A stretch of DNA of 64,000 nt from Polyodon spathula. Lineage: Eukaryota > Chordata > Actinopteri > Acipenseriformes > Polyodontidae. Positions 42,102 through 64,000 of the stretch are shown here, in pieces. Position 1 is the stretch's first letter, and every line of letters begins with the position of its first letter. The stretch is taken from positions 31,856,097 to 31,920,096 of the forward strand of contig NC_054552.1 of assembly GCF_017654505.1 (NCBI RefSeq), written 5' to 3'. Both the position numbers and the translations under genes were made by a program. The notes beneath the pieces were generated by a model, which ran no database searches, was not told where the DNA came from, and saw nothing but the letters and a program-made list of their open reading frames with translations.

Positions 42102-43323
42102 GTTAACCTTTAGCACCACATCCTCTCCCAGTCCCTGTGGCATTCTTACTGCCCTGCTTACCACTGTGGTTCTTAAGAGAGAACAGGTGTGGTTTCCAGG
42201 TGCAGTCCCCTGTTGCTATGGTTACTCTGCTAATCAGGTAAATAGTGCAGCTGGGTAAAGAGATATAAAATAAAATTAAAACAAAATGTTCAATGGGCCG
42301 AATGCAGCCAGGCAGACACTGCACTCCCAGCATAGCACATCGATAAGATCACCAGCCAGCAGGAATTGATGTGGGTTGTGTGTGTGTTTTGTGGCAGGGG
42401 TGGAGTGTGGAGGAGGTGGGGAAGGGGGAGGGGTAGACATGATCTCAGCTGGCCCAGCACAGTGCAGTCATGCACCAGGCCTGGGTCACTGGGGTTACCA
42501 TGTGAACAGAGATTTCACTCAATCCCCTCACGCTGACTTAGGCAAAGTTGCAGGAAATACCCAGGGTAGGGGGTCCTATTCATTTATGGATTCAAAATAT
42601 TTCACACAAGGAAACCATTCTTCTGCTGAAAAGAAATAGTATCTGATGTTTAATTTGTAGGAGTTTGGAGCATATGTACTGCTTTCCTGGTGGTTACCTA
42701 CCCAGCTGGTATATAGAGCACATTGCTAGATTATATTGCCCTAATTAACTTTGGGAACTGTGAGTTTCCTGTCAGTTTGTCTACATCAGAGCTGGCCAAT
42801 CACAGTGCTGGAGGACAATATAGAAAGGAGTTTGAATAAAGACCAGGAGAGGACAGGTCCACTTTGGACACCCCTGAATAAATGGAATCTCACTCCTGCT
42901 TCCTTGTCGTGTATTGCATTTGTTTTTCTTAATTGTTTCCACTAACTGAGAGTTGCTACATACATCTTAATGTGTACCATGGGTGTGTAAAAAAACCCTG
43001 TGGTTGATAGGACTCACTTCCTCTGGATATCTTGTCTTGTGTAGTCGTTCACAGAAAATATACTCCATATCTGAGTTCACCGTTTATGAATTACCTTGTT
43101 CGGAAGCAATTTAACATTATCTAGTTGGAAGATTAACAGGAACTAAGGTGTGTTTGTTTACATAGAGATTCAGAGGCCGGTGTATATATTAATGTAAACC
43201 AGCGCATGCACACAAATGCAGGTTGAAACGATTACAAGAGGCTGGAGTGTATCATAAATGTGTGGTGAGGATTGATATGAAATCAAGGCAGTGATCGTGT
43301 TCCCCATGTAGAGAGGATCAGAT

Positions 43324-43347
43324 AGACAGACAGACAGACAGACAGAT
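43324..43347. repeat. (CAGA)n microsatellite
   Basis: Six short tetranucleotide units. Confidence 0.85.
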
Positions 43348-43547
43348 GCAATCAGAACAGATGGGCCCCATTATTGAATGACAACCATAAAATGGGTCTA
43401 ACATTATTGACCGCCAGCATCTGGACATCTGTTTACCAGAACTCAATTCAGCAGATACTTGCTCAGAGTAAGTACTGCATGTGTTGAAATAATGATTTGT
43501 ATTGGATAAAGACATTAACAGTATAACAAGTAAAACTATGTACAATG

Positions 43548-43794
43548 CAGGGCCAGGGTAAATTCCAATCAATTTCCAATTCCATGATGATCAATTCCAA
43601 CACATTATCGTTCAAAATTGCAATTAGCAGTATTATGTCACTGTTAGTTAGTCAATTCAACTGGCTTCAAATGAAAGCGGTTGAACAGCACAACGATTAT
43701 TGTGTCTTTAAAATGTTAATTCCAATTCCAATTCCTTCAAATGGAGTTAGAATTGGAATTGGGAATTGAAAATCAGGACCTGACCCCAACCCTG
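43548..43794. mobile_element. hAT-like MITE with 8-bp target duplication
   Basis: The ends are CAGGGCCAGGGTAAATTCC and, inverted, CAGGGTTGGGGTCAGG. The interior is rich in AATTCC/GGAATT. The flanks GTACAATG (43540-43547) and ATACAATG (43795-43802) agree at 7 of 8 positions, the size expected for hAT. Length 247 bp, no ORF. Confidence 0.8.
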
Positions 43795-45989
43795 ATACAA
43801 TGACATGCCTTGCCATGACAGGAAGATATCTGTGATAATGGTTTTCTGGTCACCTTCAAATTGGAAATAGGTTGAGCCTCGATAATCATGGCAATGTCAG
43901 CTCAAGACTGCCTGCAGAGACTCACCTTAGATAATTAAGACATAAACTGATGAGTAGGTCCCATGTGAAAAAAAAATTCTGCTGCTGTAATACAGTATAG
44001 ATCTCACCAAGCTCCAGTGGAGATCACTTTCTCTGCCAAACTGCCATGCTTCGGAAAGGATTTGTGTCACTTTCTGACAGCAGTGAGCAGAGATGGGGAG
44101 TGCAGGCCAATTATCCACCCCCACACCCCTCAAATTTCTGCCGCAATAAAATGAAAGACAAATTCCCCACAGGGCCCCTTTGGGAGAGCGCTGTGGTAAT
44201 TAACAAGAGGCTATACTGCAGCCCCAGCCAAAGCAATTACTGCAAATCACAAACTTTATCATAGCTATTGAAAACCTGACCGCTGTGGACACGTGGGGCC
44301 TTTTGAACAAAATCAACATTTAAAAAGGGTCGAACCTGCCTATAATGGCCTTTCAAAGCACAGTCTAAAGAGATCGAACACACAGGCAGCCTTCTACAAA
44401 GATGTCCGTCAATACAGTTTTATATTTATAGAAAGGAATAGTGCATTGTTACATCATTAACTATGTAGTAAATTACATCACAAGCACATTAATGGATAGA
44501 AATATAAATAAGTGAGTGTAGTTAACATATATAGTAATAGTATATATTAAAATTGCCCCTCTCATCCTCCTTTCAGAGCCCCTAATGAAGAATCAGTAAG
44601 GGCAGCTCTAACCAGCAATACCTTGCCTTGTTTTTTCAGTCACTTCTGTTTCTGTAACTCACACACTTAATCAGCTCCGCTCAGCGCCCGGGGAGAAGCA
44701 GAAGTAATGAATTGAAGGGTGAATGAACAGCCGGTTAAGGTGTACCAGCCGTGCTCCTCACAGGACAGGCTGACTCCATGAGAAAGCAGTCTGCTTATAA
44801 AGGTGATGGCAGCGAGCCGCCTTAAGAGCAAGACTAATCGTGGTGGGATCTGTTGAATGAAAGCTGCCCGACTCTGCTGCTGGAAGCTGTTGTGCAAACA
44901 GGAGGATGAGTTTAGCGCTTGTTATTTCTGCCTCTAGACACTGTTCTTTATGACCCGGAAGCTTTGTTTCCCCCGTTGCTTGGATCAATGCTCATGCCAG
45001 GTTTCTGTGCCCCAACACCGTTGTGTTGGTGGGTGTTAGTGCAGATCTCTCTGAGTATGTGACAAGACTTTCAACTCGCCTACAGGAATATTGGAATGGA
45101 TCTTCCCCATTCACTTAGTGCGTTGTGTTGATGTGCCCCTTCATTTGAGTCAGATATTTCAGTGTAAGGGATCGGCAATGTGGAAGCAAATGTGGTTATA
45201 GATAATATAATTATTTTTTACCTTCAATAAGTCATGATGGGAAATAGCCAGCTGTTTTCTACTTAGCGCATCTATAAGTGTTCAGCAGCTAATACCACAG
45301 GCAGCTCAGTCCCACAGATACTTAGACCTGAGCTGGCCACTCAGTCCCATGTTTCTTCATCTGGAGATAATTACATAGACGATAATCATTTTTTCCATTT
45401 ATGGATTGTGGGTTTCATGAGGCTTTGCAAGTAAAACTCACTTAGTGCACCTGTATATCAGGGTTGCCTAGATTATGAGTATTGATCATCTTGAGGCAAG
45501 CTGTCCAGTAGCCCCTGGAGAATCTCTGCGCTGCTCAGTCCTATAGCTTTCTTACTAGATAGGCAATCTGCACTACAGAACAGTATAGTAAGCATGCATT
45601 CACTTCTGCAGAATGTATACAGATAGCAATCTGAGATCATTAAAAAAATCAATTTATTAAACAGTAGTAATAATAAACAATAATAACAAAACATTCATTA
45701 ACATTTACATAAACAAAGTAAATGAAACATAAAATGGATTCCTTTACATAATGTTAGTTATTGATGTGGGATGAGATCTATTGATCCTTGCCATGGGTCA
45801 CTCAAAACACATGATATATCTAAGAGAGTACTGCCAGTGTAAGACTGTTAGGAGATTCACTGCAGTGGTACCTGTGAGCAGTATTCTGAGAAGCTGAGCG
45901 GAGATTGAAATTAAAAAAAAGGGGCTGCAAGGGATCGGTTCATTTATTTCCACAATAACCTGGTCTTTTTCACTTTCCAAAAGACTTTC

Positions 45990-46520
45990 AAACTGACCTT
46001 GTGCTTTGCAAGACATTTAGGATTGAGAAAATATAGAACACAGGCGATGCAGTTCATTATCTCATCCCAGTTAAAGCTTGCAAGCTGGGTTTTAATACAG
46101 ACACCCTTTCTCTTGATGGCAGCCGTGCTTCTATTAGTGATTAAAGTCAACAACAGCTCAGTGGAGTTTCACAGATTTCAGTGAGATTGAGTTCGTATCC
46201 CAGCTCCACTTAGGCAGCTCGGTCTACACTCTTTGAGGGGGGTGGAGAATTAATTATGCAAATGTATTAATATGCCCTGGGTAAAGGAAGTGGGGTTCAA
46301 TCTCATTAATTGCCAGTTGTGGCTGTCACAATCACTTGATGTAAATGTTTGTTTTAAGTGTTGCAGCCTCTGGGGGTTTCTTAACGTGACAGTACCTCAT
46401 TAGAGACGGGCTGCGTGGGGTTTGTAAACGGGGCTTGTCTAGTGGTGAATCCTCATTAATATTGAAATGCATGTATAGAGGGGAGCCCCTTTGTACATGC
46501 AGCCTGCTTGTTTCTTAATG
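45990..46520. promoter_or_regulatory. Candidate conserved non-coding element
   Basis: Unique, balanced-composition sequence with a perfect POU octamer ATGCAAAT at 46256-46263 beside TAATTA, further CTCATTAAT motifs near 46303 and 46453, and no repeats. This is the texture of developmental enhancers. It is inference without alignment. Confidence 0.25.
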
Positions 46521-46707
46521 CCTCGTTTCCATTCCAAGTTTTCCATGCTTGGGCAATGATTCCCATGCGGTCATGATTAAATCATGGAGCCTGTTTATCA
46601 CAGTTCTTCAGTCTATTGATTGGCTGGTGTCTGCCGAGAAGTTTACTGTTAAATCGATTTGGAGCAGAATATTTATTATCCAGCTGGGTAACCGGGAACC
46701 AATAAAC

Positions 46708-46727
46708 ACACACACACACACACACAC

Positions 46728-46821
<94 letters not shown>
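46708..46821. repeat. Compound (AC)n-(AT)n microsatellite
   Basis: About 11 AC units, ATGT, then about 44 AT units. Confidence 0.9.
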
Positions 46822-46825
<4 letters not shown>

Positions 46826-47792
46826 GCTGAACTGATCACTGAAGTCTTCTTTATACATCCACAGTGCAGAAATAGCAAAATTTTATATTTTCTACTTTGC
46901 CCCAAAGCATTGCTGGCAACTTTAGCATGATGTTAGCAATCACAGTGCCCAGTACCTATTGTGCTGAATTTCATTCTGGTTTTGTGATGTGGAGCACTGT
47001 TAGGACCACCAAACTAGTGTCATTTTACAGAAAACCTGCAGTTTTTGTGATTCCCTTGTTGCTGTCAAAAAATAAATCGTTCACTACTGATATGTGCTAA
47101 TGCTGGAAACCAACTGTTCTCCAGAAAATGTAGACAGTGCAGAAAATTGGTTTCCAAATCCCATTGTCATATACATTTCAACAACAGACTAAAAAACAGC
47201 GCAGTAAAAACATGCAACAATGCAACACATTATATGAATTAATATGAATTGAGGTTTCGTGCATGCATGATAAACAGACAAGAAGGAAATGTGACCTGGG
47301 ACCGGTTGGTTACATTAAATCTCCACTACGTATATTCTCTAATTAAGGATGAAAAGTTATTCACCCTAGCTTGAGTGCCATAGCTAAGCTGGCTTAATGT
47401 TGTATTACTATTCCAGGCTCTGTCTATTATTTTTACCAGAACCCGGCATGGAAACAAAAGACCTGCTTCTATGCAGTCTTCCCGGAATCTTTTAAGTAAA
47501 TACATAAATGCATGGGCGGCAGCTTCGCTGTTTAAAATAGTCTTGGGTATTCATAGAGGCGCAGGGCTCCATTCTAGCCAATATATTCCTAATAGAAAAA
47601 ATCAGATCTGATCCAGCCTAATTTCCCCATCACAGTGTGGCTTCCGCAGTAATACATTGCCCCCTGTTGAGTCAGTGTCAGCGAGGAGCAAGTCGTTAAT
47701 GACCCTTTCCATCAGAGCAAAGAATCGGCCTGTCATTCTGTACAATACTGTCTGCAGCACAATGCTGGCCGATTGTTGCTGCTCTATTGTTC

Positions 47793-48292
47793 NNNNNNNN
47801 NNNNNNNNNNNNNNNNNNNNNNNNNNNNNNNNNNNNNNNNNNNNNNNNNNNNNNNNNNNNNNNNNNNNNNNNNNNNNNNNNNNNNNNNNNNNNNNNNNNN
47901 NNNNNNNNNNNNNNNNNNNNNNNNNNNNNNNNNNNNNNNNNNNNNNNNNNNNNNNNNNNNNNNNNNNNNNNNNNNNNNNNNNNNNNNNNNNNNNNNNNNN
48001 NNNNNNNNNNNNNNNNNNNNNNNNNNNNNNNNNNNNNNNNNNNNNNNNNNNNNNNNNNNNNNNNNNNNNNNNNNNNNNNNNNNNNNNNNNNNNNNNNNNN
48101 NNNNNNNNNNNNNNNNNNNNNNNNNNNNNNNNNNNNNNNNNNNNNNNNNNNNNNNNNNNNNNNNNNNNNNNNNNNNNNNNNNNNNNNNNNNNNNNNNNNN
48201 NNNNNNNNNNNNNNNNNNNNNNNNNNNNNNNNNNNNNNNNNNNNNNNNNNNNNNNNNNNNNNNNNNNNNNNNNNNNNNNNNNNNNNNNNNNN
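47793..48292. other. Assembly gap, exactly 500 N
   Basis: A round-number run of N marks a scaffold join or a gap of unknown true size. Open frames through it are meaningless. RAB11A exon 1 is not visible elsewhere and may be lost here. Confidence 0.99.
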
Positions 48293-48516
48293 TAATATAC
48301 ATAACAATAATGTGTGTTTCTGTTTATTGCTTTGGATCTTGTGAGGGTAGTTTGGGGGCTTTCCATCCCCTGGTACTGTATCTCTTTGGCTGCTATTGTA
48401 CTGTTCAGAGGAGAGCTGCATTTGCCTTGTAAACCGTACCTATCGGTATCCAGTTAGTTGAAATCTCTTTCCATTTTCTTAATGAACCTCAGCACTTGTA
48501 TTTCTGGGGCGGATGA

Positions 48517-51391
<2,875 letters not shown>

Positions 51392-53330
51392 GTGTCTGAT
51401 CTCTGCAGTGCTGGAGGATCTTTCTATTCCCCAAGTCCAGGTTTTAAATCTATAACTATTCTCCCTCCCTCCCCCTGACCCATGTTTTATTAGGACCTGC
51501 AGATCTTCCCTGAATTGTCTTAATGTATGGTTTTTGTTGGACTTGTATTTTGTGGTCTATCACATGTTTAGTAATATGTTGTTAAGAGATGTCCCACATG
51601 CAGTGCGTGTCATTTTGTGGCGCTTCTGTCGTGTTAGCAGCAGGCAGTACACACTGTGTGAACACTTAAACAGAACGGAAATAGGAGATGAGATGGCAGA
51701 CTGCCTATGGTGTGGCATGAAAAGATGATCTATACATAAAGACAACATGTTTAGGGCCAATAGAGCTGCTGTACCCACAACTACCATTTGTATAATTAGT
51801 AACTACTGTATCATTAATTTTTTTTTTACATGGATAACGTTATAATTTTTAACCTGCTTTCTTGCTTCTTTTGTCAAGTATGGAATATATTCTCCCCAGT
51901 TGTGATCATCATGTAAAGCAATGCTGTTGATAAAGGCTGAAACTGTAGATAACAATGGTAGTACCTGGTGTGGATGCTTCCTATGAAACCGGAGATGATA
52001 ACCTGAGATCTATACGCTGTGTGTCGGACCTGCCTCACCGGAGCACAGAGCAGCTTTCATTGCTTAAAACAGGTAGCTAGGACAAGGCCTGCTCTTTGCA
52101 GTGCTCGCAAACAAATGCATGCAATTCGACTGAAACCAAAGCACTAATTCCTGTAGCTTCAAGGATTCCTTGAATTGTGCATCAGTGATGTGCTAATTCG
52201 TTACTTGAGTAGTATTCCTTTGTAACGCATAACTACCAAGTTCAGAAAGTGAGTTCCCGTAACACTAACTTTCCGATAATCGGCTGCATGTTATAATCTA
52301 ACACAATCACAGCCACTGGACTGTGTTTATATATCCAGATGAGCATATCTTATATCCTACACAGAGTTCAGAGTTTCATACAGGGATGGTCATTAATCAT
52401 TCCTGTGGAATTTGCTCGTGAATTGTGCAGGGAATTGTTTTTATACTTATAAGCAGGAAACTTAAAAACGCATAGAATCTTAAAAAAATAAAGTGTGGTA
52501 CCAAACTGACCCAGATACTGTTCGGAGTAGTACAAGTAAAAGTTTTTCAATCTTGACGCTGGCTCGGTCCAGCGTGTGTTGAGTGATTGGAAGCGGCTAC
52601 CCCTGTCTGTCCGGTGTGCTGAGATAATAACGGAGTGGCTAGCAGTGCTCATGAAGTGAAGACCCACAGAGGGCACTGCTGTTGCTGTTCTACTGACAGG
52701 ACTTTCTAAAGTGCTTTTTCTCAAGTGTCTTCTTATTTTTGGTTTTTGTTTGTTGTGTTGAATCTGATTTGTGTATTCTCTTCTTTCCTCACGCCTGTGT
52801 GTTTTATGCATGTACAATGGTTGTTCATTCATTTTATTTTTTTAGTATGATTTCAAATATATTCAATACACTTTAATAAAAAAAAAAAATAAATAAAGGG
52901 GAATATTATTAAAGATTACTAGTGTTTTCTTTTGGATATATGCAGATTCATGTTCATGAAAACCGTATCTATTTAAGATATTACCCAATATCACTCCTAA
53001 ACTAGTACCATTTCCAGCACTCTGTGGAATTTGCAAAGTCCTGCAGTATCACTAACCCAGTGTTATTACTTCAGGTTACTGATGCATGTTACTATTGTGA
53101 AATCATTCATGAAACCTTTCTTAGATTTCATATATATATGCTATTTTGTGTTGTATATGATTTGTTCATTGTGTGTATTCCATTTTATTTTTGTTAGCAA
53201 AAATGTAGCCATCTGCTGAAAATGCATACACATGCTATTTTGAGTAAGGGAGGGTGAATTTGTAAAGAAAAAAATAATGCTTAATAGGCCAAACAGAAAC
53301 CACACTACTCTCTGGAATACACAAAACTAA
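51392..53330 (+). other. RAB11A: RAB11A 3' UTR and short convergent spacer
   Basis: AT-rich sequence after the RAB11A stop up to AATAAA at 52875-52880 is the probable 3' UTR, about 1.5 kb. The remaining 450 bases to the inferred MEGF11 3' end show nothing notable. UTR limits are inferred. Confidence 0.5.
52875..52880 (+). terminator. Candidate RAB11A poly(A) signal
   Basis: A canonical AATAAA followed by an A-rich stretch, about 1.48 kb after the stop codon. Confidence 0.45.
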
Positions 53331-54495
53331 AGTTTTATTGACGACTGACCCAGTAAAAGTATGTAGGGTTCATCCACTAAACAAAGAGCAGAGCATTGTT
53401 TCACTTCACAGTGTTTACTGTTAAACTAGACTGAAAAAAACTGTTTTCAGAGAAAAGTATAAAATAAAAGAATGAACAAAAAAAGCGATTGCTATGCCAT
53501 CGTCTACTCATTTTACTCGGCTGATACTGCATAGACGAGACTTGGGGGATCACTTGCTTCTCTTTCGATTGATTGAAAGCTCCCTGGTTTCAACACCGTT
53601 TGATTCACTTCCAGTCTGTTCCTGGGAAGCAATATGGCCAAAATGATGAGCCTGTCAATAATTAGCGCACCTGGCCGGGTACAGAGCAAGACTGCACAGG
53701 TAACTCTTCTTGCAAATAACACGCTGGAAGATTAGACTGTTAGAATGCGGAACGGAGCATTGAAAATGGTTTGGTGTGCAAGGGGCGGGTACTGAGAGAA
53801 AACTGCATGAATAGTCACCACTGCAGCTAAAGAAAGAGAAATTGGCATCCAACCACAAGGAGAATAATACGATTCCATGAGCAACAGAAACAATGTAGGG
53901 AATTCGAACTTTATATGCGATTCCATGAGCAACAGAAACAATCGCAGTTCGGTACTTTATTGTTTTCTTGGTCGGCATTAGGCATGCACCTTTTGGAAGC
54001 TGGCTGTCCAGCCCTCACCGAATACAAAACTAACTAACTAAAAATCTGTATATATTCACCCCTGAAGCGTGCCTCAAAATGAATCTTGAATTATCTTTCT
54101 TCCTAATCCCTTCAGAACAATGCATGCAAACACAACCCATTGATTGAGAGATGCAGCCTGTACACAGTGATTGTCAGCATGTTATTGCTTATATAGGTAG
54201 AACAAAATCAATGGCATGGTGCTTGGGTTTTATTTTTTTCCACGGTTAAGTATTGATCAGTTGACAAGGGGAACATCTAGGACGTTTAAAAATAAATGTA
54301 AAAGCAAAAGCCGGTCATTTTCAGTGCACGGTTAGTATAAAATGACATAAATGATATTGTGTACACAGCCTATGCAAATGCACCCTTGTTCCTGTGGGCA
54401 TGACAACACTATTGCTGCCGAACCATCAAGCTTTCCATCGGTATCTTGGCATCACAGGCACAACGACTGGCCTTTATTAAGGAAGAATCTATATA

Positions 54496-54539
<44 letters not shown>

Positions 54540-55553
54540 TCTTAATTTTTTTCCCCTATGGACAAATTCAGCTATTTCTACTATTAATTAATAAGTACAT
54601 AAATACATACATAAAAAAAATAAAATAGATCACGAACAGTTCATTGAGGTTCTCGATATAAAACAAAAAATACTGTAATAATACAGATGTCTAATTCAGT
54701 AAGCCACTAACTGGCTATTTGCAGTACAAGTTAATCAATAAATTACAGAATTCTTATCAAATCACTAATTAACCATGCGGAAGTTCACCAGGGAAGCCAG
54801 TACTGTTAAATTCTATAGAGGGTCCTGGGTTTTGCTGACGTCAAACCCTGGCTGCTACAGATCAGATTTCTAGCTACTGTTCCTCTTGACACGTTCTATA
54901 GTGAAAAGGAGGCCAAGCTCTACAGGGTTCTGGTCATCAACACAGCCCCTTTATACAAGGCCAGCTTACCAGAGAGACAACTAGAATTGGGATCCACAGT
55001 AAGGTGGCATGGATTCTGAAAATGAGAGCACAAGACACATTTTCTCGATGTTTTAATCAGCAACAAGACCTGACTGCTGTTTTGAATCATGATGGGTCAT
55101 AAGGCAGGCCGTAATCAGTGATTCATATAATCCAGTACATGTGGTCCAGTTTGTTTTTACCCCGGTTCTAAGCGTTACCAATTGACCCGTTGCTTTATAT
55201 TCAGCTGACACAGCCCTGTGCAATTGTATACAAATAAAAATAATAGCTGGTGTGATAATAGAGTGACTTTTTTTTATAAAGTTTCTTGCTATGAGTTCAG
55301 AGGGCCTTGACCTGTTCGTATTACTGAGAGGTGTAAACAACGAGAGCACCTTGTCCTCCAGACCCTCACAATCCTTCAAAGAGCATTAATATCTTCATGC
55401 AGCAGTAAAAAGTGCAGGACAGAGGCTTTCTGTTCATCTACTCCAGTTCAGCAAGTTCACCGTCTCCGCACTCTGCAGTCCTTTCAGCATGTAGCAGGGA
55501 GATTGTCTCTGCCGCGGTGTTCTGCGGCCGTGTTGCACCCCCTGCCTCCTCCT
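53331..55553 (-). other. MEGF11: Probable MEGF11 3' UTR
   Basis: There is no coding exon between the MEGF11 stop at 55554 and TTTATT at 53334-53339 (AATAAA on the minus strand). A (TA)n run lies at 54508-54537. A direct repeat near 53858-53945 has two copies of TTCCATGAGCAACAGAAACAA separated by about 45 bases. The UTR extent is inferred. Confidence 0.4.
53334..53339 (-). terminator. Candidate MEGF11 poly(A) signal
   Basis: AATAAA on the minus strand, about 2.2 kb past the stop codon. Confidence 0.35.
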
Positions 55554-63648
<8,095 letters not shown>

Positions 63649-64000
63649 CTATCCTGTGACTTTCCAGTGTCAAAACATCTCAAATACAGCTGCAGTTTTG
63701 CACAGCATTTCTCCTAACCACAAACCATATTTCCAAATAATCTATCTCTTTCTTTTATCTTAATATTTGATTATCTTTTTTTTTGTGCAAAATAAATTGA
63801 GGAAATGTCCCCTCCCTCAAGATCTGCCATGTGCATCCTTTAAATACAGCGCCTACCTTAGTGAAAACCTGAGAGGGTGACCCTGTCCATTTCTGCTCAC
63901 TAATTGGGGATATTGAAACAGTAGGCACTCCTATGAAAGTGTTAGACCTCTTAATGCTTTAATAAGGCATCTAAAACAACTAAAAAGTCTCATGCATTTT

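Noticed and set aside
47602..48432. Several 170-250 codon open frames on both strands
   Set aside because: They run through the 500-N gap and have no real sequence inside.
53720..53735. A miR-7-like string (CTGGAAGATTAGACTG)
   Set aside because: It departs from the miR-7 seed and core, and no hairpin partner is present nearby.

Overview
This is vertebrate nuclear DNA. Genes are split into short exons with GT/AG introns, intergenic space is large, and microsatellites and small inverted-repeat transposons are frequent. Five or six protein-coding genes are recognisable, all strongly conserved with human. The dispersed repeats (a fish-type LINE/SINE tail, hAT-like and piggyBac-like MITEs, long AT dinucleotide arrays) and the single-copy appearance suggest a ray-finned fish, possibly a non-teleost such as sturgeon, paddlefish or gar. 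The species call is inference; the vertebrate call is secure.

Layout, left to right: CILP (+, complete coding sequence, 8 exons, 29-7609); MRPL46 (-, 4 exons, 9277-11600); MRPS11 (+, 6 exons, 12447-17849), head-to-head with MRPL46 across about 850 bp; DET1 (-, 5 coding exons, 23604-26238, plus a likely upstream non-coding exon near 27463). A gene-poor stretch of about 21 kb follows (27.5-48.6 kb). It holds microsatellites, MITEs, a long inverted repeat, a CRE-bearing promoter-like segment with possible non-coding exons, and blocks that look like conserved enhancers. An exact 500-base assembly gap lies at 47793-48292. After it come RAB11A (+, exons 2-5, 48608-51391; exon 1 not seen) and the 3' half of MEGF11 (-, last 10 exons, 55554-63572, continuing off the right edge).

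The genes do not form one pathway. CILP is a cartilage matrix protein. MRPL46 and MRPS11 are mitochondrial ribosome subunits that probably share a promoter. DET1 is an adaptor of a CUL4-DDB1 ubiquitin ligase. RAB11A is a recycling-endosome GTPase. MEGF11 is an EGF-repeat receptor used in neuron spacing. I rebuilt exon structures by hand: every splice phase is consistent, and the CILP (1184 aa) and RAB11A (216 aa with a 40-nt first exon) lengths equal the human lengths as I know them.

I found no previously undescribed biological system. The points most worth a second look are a tandem repeat that copies the RAB11A exon-4 splice donor six times, the placement of the MRPL46-MRPS11-DET1 block beside CILP, several MITE families readable from paired copies, two minisatellites hugging MEGF11 exons, and a possible non-coding transcription unit in the 35-42 kb desert.
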